This document shows positions 22,399 through 32,181 of a stretch of 64,000 bases of DNA, piece by piece. The notes under the pieces were generated by a model. That model was not told the DNA's origin. It was given only the letters and a program-made list of their open reading frames with translations, and made no database searches. This stretch comes from Mariannaea sp. PMI_226 (taxonomy: Eukaryota > Ascomycota > Sordariomycetes > Hypocreales > Nectriaceae), in assembly GCA_024336345.1 (NCBI GenBank), contig JANFOG010000006.1:1550001-1614000 (forward strand), given 5' to 3'. Each line of letters begins with the position of its first letter. The stretch's first letter is position 1. The position numbers and the translations under genes are program-made.

Positions 22399-23936
22399 AT
22401 GGTCCCAGACCGGCCGCGAGACAAAGGTCGGCAGAAGAGGCCAAAGGTCAAAGGCATGACACTCTGATTTGCCTCGCACTATGAGCTCCGATGAATACAA
22501 CTGACTAACTATTAAACTCTACAGGCTGCTACGAGTGCTCCCGTCGTCGTATTGACTGCGATCGAGAGGAACCGTCTTGCCAGAAATGCCGTGCAAAGAA
22601 CATAAAATGTAGTGGCCTGGGCATTCGCTACCGCTTTAACCAGGGTGTGGCCTCGAGGGGGAAGCTCAGTGGTAAAATGCTGCCAATTTTACATGACGAG
22701 GCTCAGGATTCCCCCCTCTCAAAAACCAAGGATGTCACGTCAACAACCGACAAGCCTGAGAAGGCCGACCAACAGGACAACCTGCTTGTCTCCGCATCTC
22801 AGGATGCCTTCTCATCTAGCGATATTATAGGAAAGAGTGATGCAAGCTTCATTGCAGTGGGACTGGATCACATTGACCCTAGTACCCGATTCTTTCTTCA
22901 GTACTGTTAGTAACCTTGTCCCTTTACTTATCCCTTGGATGATGACCTGTCTGGCTGACCTCACTGTAGTCTCGGATAATATTGCTCAAGTCACCGCTGT
23001 CATCAACCTGGGCTTCAATGGATATCGCGACTTGGTCCTCCCCCAGGCTGAGACGGATCCGTTAGTAAGGAAAGCTCTTGTCGTTGTCGCAGAGCAACAC
23101 TTGTTCCTGCAATGCGGATACCCGGATCTCGAACGCTCCCGCTCGTACGAGAGTCTGATCCGGGATCTCATCGTAAGGTCGAATGAATGCCCGCCTCACC
23201 AAGATGTTTCAGCCATGACCGCTCTACTTCTCCTTCACTTGAGAGAGATGATTAGCGGAAGTGACGGGTTCAAACACATCTACGGCTCTCTGCGAAGTAT
23301 ATTGAACGTCACCGGACACAGCCTGGATAACCTATCATCTCCTGTTGGTGAATTCGTCAAGATCCAGATCCTCAGGTAAGAGTTCAAAAAATATTTCTGA
23401 TCCCTTAATCAAGACTCACGTGTTTCTAATCGCCGCATAGACTCTGCCTATTTGGAGAAACACTCCTGGGCGAAGCAAACGGGCAAGAGTATCTTCGAGC
23501 CCGTGGCCGCTCATGTCTGGACTTTTTGGAGTTCGGTTTACGATTCCACCCCGAACTCCAAGATCTTATCAACCAGCTCTTTGAGTTGCTCGCTCTGGCA
23601 TGTGACATCTATATCCAGAGATCAAAGTTCAATCCTCCATCAGCCGACACCGTTCACTTGGTTGAGCGATTCAAATGTGCTTTGCAGGAGGTAGACCTGT
23701 ACACCGACATCATTGGGCGGCACCTGTTGACGTGGGCGTATTTTGTCGTTGCTGCTGAAAGCTCAACGCAGGACCACCGCGAGTTCTTTTTGGAGAAGTT
23801 GACCTCGTTGCATCGAACAACTGGTTGCTGGAACGTTTTGAAAGCTGTGGACCAGATTCAGGAAATCTGGGCGACTCAGTCCTCTGTGCGATGGACGAGT
23901 TTGTTGGGCCGTCCGGGGCAAGCTTTGATCATGTGA
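22399..23936 (+). CDS. Zn2Cys6 fungal transcription factor (5' end uncertain)
   Basis: Binuclear zinc-cluster regulator, nuclear and DNA-binding. The Cys motif C-x2-C-x6-C-x6-C-x2-C-x6-C is complete (GCYECSRRRIDCDREEPSCQ, then KCRAKNIKC) and is followed by the usual GIRYRFN linker. The exons that are certain are 22525-22905, 22970-23375 and 23441-23936. Their introns are 64 and 65 nt, and one codon joins STRFFLQY to FSDNIAQV. The best first exon is 22399-22426 (MVPDRPRDK), which fits the phase and puts the cluster at residues 11-38, but its donor GTCGGC is weak. An alternative exon ending at 22446 in another frame also fits and would need a further upstream start. This gives about 436 residues. 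The C-terminal half is an all-helical domain typical of fungal zinc-cluster proteins (fungal TF family 2 type). It is convergent with a class-III aminotransferase gene only 190 bp away. Confidence 0.85.
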
Positions 23937-24126
23937 ACTGCACTTGGGGTAAGCAAAATGACAACAATTTGGGTTTGGGAAGGGATTTGGGTGTTCTCTT
24001 GTCTTCTTTGTTTTGGGTTGTGCTTTTGGGAGCAGGAATGGGAATATATGACTTAGCGAGCCACATGGTACAAGTATGCCTCAGTAATGAACAGATTGAT
24101 TTCGCTGCTATTACGTCTCTGCACTA

Positions 24127-25796
24127 TTACTTCCCAAGCACAGCGCTCAAAACGGCATCAAGCTTGTCGACAATCACCTCTATCTCCTCCTTAGTCACGT
24201 TGAGTGGTGGGGAGATGATGGCCAAGTCTCCATCAACGCCATTGATATTGCCACTGGCCGGAATGACGGATATGCCATGCTCAGGCTTCAAGCCAGTTTG
24301 ATGAATCCGGGCTGCTAGTTTATCCCCCGGCGGAAATGGCTCCTTGGTTGCCTTGTCGCGCACAAATTCAACCTGATCACAGGAGAGTCAGTGACTTGTA
24401 TTATATGTGCAAAAACTTGAACGTAGATTAATGGTGGGTTTCAACTTACCGCCCAAAAGAGCCCACGGCCTCGAATATCTCCCACGTTCTTGTGGCCTCC
24501 CAGGCGTTGTCGGAGGAGCTTCGACAGGTAGGTTCCGGTCTCTCTTGTGTTTTCAAGCAAGTTATCATCCCTCATGATTTGCTGGACAGCATAAGCTGCT
24601 GCGCATGCTACGGGATGAGCCTGATATGTCTGGCTGTGAACAAAAGCACCTGTTCCCTGGGCTAAAGTATCGGCAACACGCTTGTTAACCAACAAGGCAC
24701 CAATTGGTAAGTAGCCGGACCCGAGACCCTTTGCCACAGTCTGAAGGTCCGGCACAACGCCTTCTTCCTCCCAAGCGTGCAGCGTGCCGCAGCGACCCAT
24801 GCCAGACATGACTTCGTCCATGATGAGAAGGGCTCCGTATCGGTCACACACTTGTTTCATTGCCTTGAAGTAGCCTCGCACTGGAGGCACGCAACCAAGA
24901 GACTATTTTCTCGCTCTCAGGTTAATCCAGATACCAGAGCTTCCAGAGGGGGATCTTGGCCAAGCTTACCGTTCCAGATACCGTCTCTGCGACAAAAGCG
25001 CAGACAGTCTCAGGACCGACTGCCTGAAATTCTCGATCGAGCTCATCGGCCAGGCGGGAAACATAGGCTTCGTCTGTCTCCCCTGGCTTCATATCACGGT
25101 ATGCATAGCATGGTGACACGTGAGAAACGTTGCTGGAGAGAATTGGTTCGTAAATCTTCCTGCGAGCTGCATGGTAGCCTGTCGCTAATGAGCCGAGCGT
25201 GTTGCCATGATATGACTGCTTGCGGCCAATGAAGCGGGTTCTAGTTAGCTGAGGGGTAGGAAGCTCTGTGAAGTATTGACGGGCAATCTTGAGGGCTGAT
25301 TCAACAGCTTCGGTACCTGTTTAGATTGGGTACCAATCAGTACTCATGTATGTTCTGTTGACTTTCCCTGGTACGAGCATTCAGGGATCGTACCGGAACT
25401 GACGAAGAAGACTTTGCTCATCTCCCCATTGGTCGAATCCGTGAGGAACTGAGCCAGATTCTCGACTGCGGGGGTGGTGAAGAAGGGATTGTAAGTAAAG
25501 GCAACCTGGTCGAGCTGATCTACAATGGCTTGCTTGACCCGGGGGTCTTTATGGCCGACGGAGACCACAGAAGCGCCCGCGCTTGCGTCGATGACCCACG
25601 AGCCATTCTGGGTCTGAAGATAGCTGCCCCTGCTTCCAATAATTGTCTGGGGGGCTGTGTCGAGTTTCGCATACAAAGTGGACAGACACCGTCTATCATA
25701 ACTTGGGTTTGGCACTTGGTGTGGGAAAGCGACGCTGAATTGCTTCAGTCGATGATGGGCATTGCGAGAAACGAATCGATTGAGAGACGATGCCAT
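24127..25796 (-). CDS. Class-III (omega) aminotransferase, PLP-dependent
   Basis: Fold-type I, class-III aminotransferase of the omega-amino acid / diaminopelargonate-like group; the substrate cannot be assigned. Exons are 25796-25394, 25316-24970, 24902-24450 and 24372-24127, with introns of 77, 67 and 77 nt, giving 482 residues. Visible motifs are VFFVSSGTEAVESALKIARQ (PLP phosphate), SYHGNTLGSLA, the Asp region LLIMDEVMSGMGRCG and the lysine loop TVAKGLGSGYLPIGALL. The Met at 25796 was chosen because the next residues (SSLNRFVSRNAHHRLKQF) look like a mitochondrial presequence; an in-frame ATG at 25964 exists upstream. The gene is convergent with the Zn2Cys6 gene. Confidence 0.93.
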
Positions 25797-27652
25797 CTTT
25801 ACTGAACAACAATACAAATTGTAAATTCCGACGTGATGATAGACGAAGGAACACACAGAATACACTATACGAAGTACTCGGCCTTTATGTAATGTCAGAG
25901 CCAGGCTGGGGGACGTGTACTCCAAATATTGCCGAATCTGGAAGCTTGCTGGAGACGACGACATATAGCCAGACACTAACAGCTCTATCCGTCATTTCCC
26001 ACGCAACCAGCCCGTAATATGACACAGTAAAATAGTTACAGGTTTGTAGCCTAATATAGACTGCCGCTCTCATTGGTCTCTGTGGACTTTTATGCATGTC
26101 GGCTGTCAGAATTGATCGTTGAGAGTACTCCAGAGGCCCGCCGATGCAAAGCGAGAACGTTCAAGGTACCAAGACCAAATAAGGGAACTGGCCATTCACT
26201 GCAGTTTGCCACACCAAATAGGAAAATAATAATATCAATAGAAAATGGAGTCTTTTTTCTTATAATACTGCACACTATAAGAGGAGCCTTGCCAATGTTA
26301 TTTCTGATCATGGGCTTCTCTGCATGCTGCTCAACCAGTGAAGTCCCTGTCTTTTTCTTTAAGATTTTACAATACATTCTTGTAGATGGGAATTGCTGCA
26401 ATGACAAGGAAGAAAATTTCCGAAATGTTGATCGGGCACTGGTCCTACCTGATGAGGACTGAAGCCAATCACCATCTACTAGAAAGCACTGCGAAAGGGC
26501 ATCTTCAAGTTCACTTTGGCTATTTTGTGACAACTGGAGAGCGCTGGTAATGGCTGTCGAGTTATGGTAATTAAAGGAGGACACGTAGATGAAAGCGGTA
26601 AGAAATTGTCAACAGTCAGAGCAGCCAGAGCCTGGAGAACCTTTTCGATCAACTTGTGTAGAAGTAAGACACCTTTGCGGACCGAGAATGAGGAATACAA
26701 TGGCCATATCCGCTGGAGAAATGAAGCAGGAACCACACTTAGGCTATCCAATGCTGGTCTGCGAGACATCAATCCCCTGTGGCTTAGTTGGTTAAAGCGT
26801 CCGACTGTTATTCATAGGCAATCGGGAGATCGGAAGTTCGACCCTTCCCGGGGGAGTTTGCTTTTTGCAATTTTCACGGGCATACGTTTTTACGTGTCTT
26901 TTTTGAACAGACTGTTGAGCCCACAAAATGCGGAGCACAGTGAGGGGCGAGTGTAAAGACGAGATAAAGTAACGAAAGATGGCAGAATTTAGCTTGCCCT
27001 TGAAATCATATTTTTGTGGTACATGATCCATATAAAAGTATTGTACGGGCACTTTGTTTTTGTGAGAATGGGTATCTATTCGGTGGCATCCCGCACCCGC
27101 ATCCCTTCGAAACACATCCATGTAAAACGACTTTTTGCACCTAATACCTAGTTAATCTGGTAAGAGTCGTGTCTGAATTGAGTTCCGAAGAGTTTGTTTC
27201 TTCTAGTCTGTTTCTGGGTTGTGCTGTTTTAACGCTCTCCCCGCCAAATCTCAGAAAGGTATCGTCATTCAACGCTGGTAGTGGGTTCAAATCACAACAC
27301 GAATCTGAAGTGTCACCACAATTTTGCTTTTGCTTTGGCCATTGCTAATTGGGAGGACAACCTCAGAATGGTAGGTACATGGCAGCACCTGAAGGACGAC
27401 GCTAGGACAGTTGTAGGGGTTGACAGTGGGGTAGCGTCTTGTTAGGTACCTACTGTTGCTTGGAGAATAACCGTACGTCTTGTCGCAACACGAGTGCTCA
27501 AGGTAGGGGAGGAGAGCTCTAAGTAAAACTAGTCAACCGAGCATATCTACGATTGGTAAATTGAACGAGCCTTGGGTTTCATCCAAGTTAGCATACAACC
27601 TCAGACCTCTAGCTTTACGTTGCCCTGACTAGCCATATCATCTTGTAGATAC
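25797..27652. other. Gene-poor region around tRNA-Asn
   Basis: Apart from the tRNA-Asn gene I see no supported feature. AT-rich blocks occur around 26215-26290. Frames of 97-164 codons on the minus strand (26090-26772) have no recognisable content. The first 300 bp are the aminotransferase promoter. Confidence 0.5.
26773..26855 (+). tRNA. tRNA-Asn (anticodon GUU) with intron
   Basis: The acceptor stem TCCCCTG/CGGGGGA (one G-U), the D arm GCTTAGTTGGTTAAAGC, the anticodon stem TCCGA/TCGGG and the T arm GGAAG-TTCGACC-CTTCC are intact. The loop reads CT-GTT-A, followed by a 10-nt intron (26811-26820, TTCATAGGCA) after base 37. The mature length is 73 nt. Confidence 0.9.
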
Positions 27653-28117
27653 CTACCTAGGAATTACATGCTTGCCTGATCCTCGGTGGCGCCAAGGGGG
27701 GAGATCAAATTTCGACTTTAGCACCCTGAGCATTCGGCGTAATGTAAATTTTCCATCGTCCTCAATGGCAGTATTGGTTGCTGCCTCGTACATAGTAGGA
27801 CTGAGCGTAACTGAGATCCACTCCCTGATAACTTCTTCCACGTTATCCCGTTGTTCATATTTATACTTTGCTTGAAGCGCATTTCTCTGATGGATAGCAT
27901 GGATCATTGAGAGAGGGACGTTTCTATCTTTCTCCCTCAGTTCCCTCATCAACTTGGTAAAAGGCTTCAAGAACGGTAGGATATTGATATCCGTCGGCTT
28001 GTCCGGTTTATTGGGGTCGATGTGATGCCAGTGCCCTGCACGTTCCGCATAACCCCTCATGGCAGAGATCCAGTCAGCCCAATCTGCAGGAGTCTCGAGT
28101 CTTCGAAAAGGGATCAT
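27653..28117 (-). pseudogene. Ty1/copia-type gag relic
   Basis: A 154-codon frame (start MIPFRRLETPADWADWISAM) resembles the N-terminal part of fungal copia-type Gag. It has the W-x2-W motif, the linker GHWHHIDPNKPDKP and a helical region ending MYEAATNTAIED. The part that should continue into the zinc knuckle is missing: the frame ends at RHRGSGKHVIPR, and no protease, integrase or reverse transcriptase frame is nearby. No LTRs were recognised. It is best seen as a truncated element 0.8 kb from the tRNA-Asn gene. A domesticated gag-derived gene is the alternative, since the frame is open. Confidence 0.55.
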
Positions 28118-28879
28118 TATCCTGCCCCTAAATATTTATGATTGGAGGATGTGTAACTTGCTTGAGGAAGGTAGATTCGAGGAATGTGTTCTGCTCTGTT
28201 TGAGAAATCCGTCCCAGGAGACTAAAGGATTGTGGTTACTGTTTACATCTACCTCTCCAGCAAGCTACTGGAGTTCTTCAAAGAAACCGCCAGGGTTCAT
28301 AACTGTCGCAACATGCGCATTCACGAACACATGTAGCTCGGATAAGTGAACAACGGTATGATAGACTTGCCATGGCCAACAGCAAGCTAGCTCTCTGTGG
28401 CCTGTATTACCTTCCTCCGTGAATGTAGTCGGACTCGGCGCTCGCCCTTCCACATCTGTCTGCACACAAAGTACCGGATCATCAACAAGAGGAGGCATAC
28501 TGGAGTGAATTGCACGCCGCCAACTGTCAACCCTTTCCGTACAGCCTCGCATAGTGGCAGGAGATTAAGTAGGACCTGTTAGCATTGAAAAATGGGCCCT
28601 TTGGATTTGTACTAGACTTTTGATGCCAGAGTTACTCTATCCAACTCTGCTTTCTACAAGGATCACTCTGTGAGACCACAACCATTCAACTTATCTACTG
28701 AGGATTTCGTTGAGCGTCCTCATCACCTCTTGCATACGCCCAAATTATACATTGCCAGCCAGAAGAAAAATTCTCTGTACGATGAGCTCATTGCGTAATC
28801 TCTAGCCACCTGTCATTGATTATTATATTCTACGGGAGACCCAATCTGTTGTCAAAACGTCACAGCTAACAATTGTATT

Positions 28880-28904
28880 GTGACGAAGCTAATTGCATCG
28901 TCAC
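28880..28904. repeat. Inverted repeat GTGACGA / TCGTCAC, 11-bp spacer
   Basis: Perfect 7-bp arms flank AGCTAATTGCA. It may be a regulator site (ACGTCA-like half-sites) or chance. No start codon is close. Confidence 0.3.
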
Positions 28905-29219
28905 CATATTTGGGTACAATACTTCCAGTAGGAAATCAGCTCAGTAACCTGATACCTAGGATTTTGTTCATTTCGAAGCTTTTTTTTGCCCCCTGGTTCC
29001 AGTCCTGTCTAGCTGTGTCCCGTGTTACACCGAGCACAGCTTCCAGCTCGTAACTTGTAAGAGCCTCCACCGTCCAAGATTACACAAGTGGTAGTTGCAG
29101 TTTCGCATGAAGAGCGAGGGAGGGGTTGAGATTTGCAATTTATTTCTCTGCGGATGCCGCTTCTGAGATTCCCATCAACTCTTCATTCCCATGTCAGTTC
29201 ATCAGGTCTAACCGTCGCA

Positions 29220-29324
29220 ATGGCACCAGGGCGAGCGAACCGCGGCGCCCACAAAGTGGTTTCTGGTGCCCCGCGGCAGCTCTATCCAAACCAGAGCCCC
29301 TCCTTCCGTAAGTCACCTAACTAA
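29220..29324 (+). CDS. Possible orphan exon or small ORF (34 aa)
   Basis: A GC-rich ATG frame (MAPGRANRGAHKVVSGAPRQ, then LYPNQSPSF) is strongly protein-like compared with its surroundings. It contains a consensus GTAAGT donor at 29308. I could not find a downstream exon in frame before the SDR start, whose upstream frame is closed by a stop at 29803. It may be the first exon of a lost gene, a uORF, or an alternative leader exon. Confidence 0.2.
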   Translation: MAPGRANRGAHKVVSGAPRQLYPNQSPSFRKSPN

Positions 29325-29826
29325 GCCCCTCCTGCTTCGCCAGGATGCGGCGAACCTTTTCTTCTGGTCTCTCCAACAATTTTTTTTGGACGCTTTCTAT
29401 TTCTTTCTATTTCATTTATTTTGCTTCTTCTCTCGCTACGGTCACAGTCACAGCCACAGCCACAGGACCTTGCGTGAGCAGTGCATTCTGTTGGGCGGCC
29501 AGACTTTTTTGCATTTCTCAGTCTCTGCTTTCGACCCAGGTCCACGCCGCAACTTGCCTAGAGCTCCAGCCCCCACTCAGAGCTCCAGCAAATGATGTAA
29601 TTCCGATTGCAGCTTGTTGCCCCTCCACTTTATCGACCGCACTTTGGCTTTGAGCATCACAACGGCGGATTTTCCTTCTTTGTTGATATCTCTTCCGTTG
29701 GTTATCCCAGGATATTTTTGATTTTCGAATTCAAATACGGATAATTGCCTTCTCAATATACGCAAGGGCCAACGGGCCCAGGCACATGCAATCCAACCCT
29801 CTTGATCATGTCCCTTCGTCATCGAC

Positions 29827-31078
29827 ATGTCTGACCAAGCTGACCATGTTCAACCCGCAGCCACCCACAACTCGCCGCGCGTTTGGCTTCTCACCTCGGC
29901 CCTGTCGCCTATTGCTGTTCGCCTTATTCGCCAGCTTTTAACCAACGGAGACTATGTCGTCGCATGCCTCCCGGCACATGAAATTGACCATGCTGACAGG
30001 AGCGCCGAGTTCCGGGAGCTCATCAATGAATGCAAAAGCGACCGTAGGGACCGCGAAAACTGGAGAGACCGCATTCGCGGCATTCGCTGTAACGGTACCG
30101 ATATGGGCAGTTGCGGCGCTGCCGTTGCTGAAGCAATTCATGTCTTTGGCCGCATAGATATCTTGTTATGCTGCAAATCTGAGGGTGAGTGGTCTTTGAA
30201 CTCATCACCATCTGTAACCCAGAAATTTCCTCTAACGGCTGACAATGCTAACTTGGCGATTCGCGTGAGCAGCTGTGATTGGCATGGTCGAAGAACTTTC
30301 CACAAGTCCCTCCACCCAAAACCTTGTTCGCGATCAGTTCGAGACCATATTCTTCTCCCAGGTCAATTTTATCAAGGCGGCCTTGCCTCAGCTCCGGTCT
30401 CAACACACTGGTCACGTTATCGTTCTTACCAGCACCGGCGGTCACATAGGCACACCTGGAATGTCCATGTATACTGCAGCCACCTGGGCGCTGGAAGGCT
30501 TCTGCGACTCCCTTGCCTACGAGATAGCGCCTTTCAACATTAAAGTTACCATTGTTCAACCAAACAAAGAAATCCAATCATTGACTAACCGGCTCATATT
30601 TGCTCCTCAGCTGCCCGCCTACGAGCTGAACGTTGAATCGGTGCCAAGCATCCGCGAAATGCTCACTAATGTTCTGAATACGCATCCTGATACTGCTCTA
30701 CCTCCCCCCATCACACCCGAATCCATTGGTACAACACCTTTATCACCAGGCAGCACTGCATTGGAACCGGATCTGGTTCCCGGAGAGATAATAGATCGAT
30801 ACCCTAGGCTTCCTCCTGGGGCTGCGGACACCCTGGTCTTAGAGACAGTTCATGCTCTTATTGCCATTGGTGGTCATGAGAACCCACCATCAAGACATAT
30901 TGTCGGTCATGAAGGCGCCATTGCCGTACGGGAAAAACTCAAGACGGTGACGGAAGAACTGGAGGACTTTGTGGAAGCCAGCCTGTCTGTAGACATTTGT
31001 GAAAGCGAACTACAGACAGAGGCTCGTGAAGGCCGAGTTCCAGGAGAGAGCCCTGTAGAAGGACCCGCCTCTATTTGA
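29827..31078 (+). CDS. Degenerate short-chain dehydrogenase/reductase-like protein
   Basis: Rossmann-fold protein of the SDR superfamily. Exon 1 is 29827-30184 and exon 2 is 30273-31078. The 88-nt intron has donor GTGAGT, branch GCTAAC and acceptor GCAG, giving 387 residues. The fold is clear from VWLLTSALSPIAVRLIRQLL through GHVIVLTSTGGHIGTPGMSM and YTAATWALEGFCDSLAYEI. The hallmark residues are altered. The Gly-rich cofactor motif TGxxxGxG reads TSALSPIA, the NNAG motif reads CCKS, and the catalytic YxxxK reads YTAAT, so Lys is lost while Ser and Tyr remain. The C-terminal 150 residues, rich in Pro and Glu, extend beyond a normal SDR. A non-catalytic or regulatory role is inferred. Confidence 0.85.
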
Positions 31079-32181
31079 CGAATCTTACCACATTTAGAAT
31101 TACATTACGATTGTTTAAAGAAGCCGTTAGTGTTTTTAATTAGCTAAAAGTTGGAAATCCCGTGTGGTGGTATATCGAGCTGTTATTCAGGAAGGTTGAC
31201 CCACTACGTGATTACTTCGCGGTCATATATGCAAACCTAAGATAGAATGCCGGCCTTTTATTAGGCTAGTAGATCGTTGGCTTTGGGCGTGTTGAATGAA
31301 GTAATGCCAAACTACATAGGTCACCAGGGGGGAGATGGAGGAAGGGGAGGAAGAGGCAAAAGACCATGGAGGTGAGACAACGTGATACTATCTACTACAG
31401 TTACACTAATGTAACTAAGATCTAGAGATGTGTTAATCGAGCCCAAAAGATAGAGAGAACTCCCTCAACTTTGCTCTATTTGCAGAGGGAAAAGCACGAT
31501 CAGCACGATCTGGCCTTTCGCTCTTTGTCTTGCAATTATGTGAGCTGACTGATCTTATCCGACGGCTGTAAAAAAGCTAGAGACGACCTACAGCACCTAC
31601 CTTAGCATATGACTGCCTATATAAGGCAGTAATAAGCTATGCATGGAGTACTAATTATCTTACCAGCCTGCATTGTTGTAGCTTTAGGGTAGGAGAAGTA
31701 GCCTGGGCCTTTTCCACAGAGCACAGATTACAGAGTACTGGGTCTCGTGCTCCGCCCCTTCTCCCTTGAACCTTCAACCCCTGAATCTGATGAAGACGCC
31801 CCACATCTGCGATTCGGTGGCTCAAGCTTCTTGGTGGCGGGAAGTTGACAATGTCGGACTCGCAAAAAGGTGGCTCCGGCAACAGCTTACTCCACCATCA
31901 ACGGCGCCGTTGACCAAGGGAACCTTGAAGCCAGAGCTCCTAACCGTATGCGACAGGTGTGCCGATGACCCAAGATTCAAAGGCCAGACATCACAAAATC
32001 GCACAGGCTCAGTGACAGCTCCTTGACAATTGGGTCCCTGACAAGAATGCGCCTGCAATCTCACTACTGAAGCTCCGAATCCCGATAACGAGGCGCAATC
32101 CTGTTCGAACCTCCCTCGCCGAAGCTCCAACCCAACCTACACCGACGTCGCAGACCATGTTGAGCATTGCTAGATGTTAGA
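31079..32181. other. Intergenic region before TRS120
   Basis: This is the 3' flank of the SDR gene and the TRS120 promoter. It is AT-rich at first and mixed after 31700. No gene or RNA was recognised apart from the small uORF noted separately. Confidence 0.5.
32157..32180 (+). promoter_or_regulatory. 7-codon uORF ending one base before the TRS120 ATG
   Basis: An ATG at 32157 opens seven codons and a TAG at 32178-32180; the TRS120 start codon begins at 32182. If the transcript starts upstream of 32157, ribosomes would stop one nucleotide before the main start and could reinitiate there. The transcript start is unknown. Confidence 0.3.

Larger units (their letters stand above)
28118..29826. 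other. Intergenic region, 1.7 kb
   Basis: The region holds the flank of the gag relic, a 95-codon minus-strand ATG frame (28265-28552) of unknown character, a small inverted repeat (28880-28904), an exon-like short frame (29220-29324) and the SDR promoter. From about 29160 onward the DNA is pyrimidine-rich and promoter-like, with a GTCACA/GCCACA hexamer run near 29441-29464. Confidence 0.45.

Noticed and set aside
22159..22500. Minus-strand frame with a Pro-Glu repeat
   Set aside because: Lies opposite the Ala-Pro-coding plus strand; the repeat is the same DNA read the other way.
26090..26772. Two overlapping minus-strand frames of 164 and 97 codons
   Set aside because: The longer one starts at GTG, they overlap each other in different frames, and neither resembles a protein family.
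27270..27310. GGGTTCAAATC resembling a tRNA T loop
   Set aside because: No matching acceptor stem or D arm in the preceding 100 bases.
28265..28552. 95-codon minus-strand ATG frame after the gag relic
   Set aside because: No similarity to Gag or other element proteins was recognised; likely chance.
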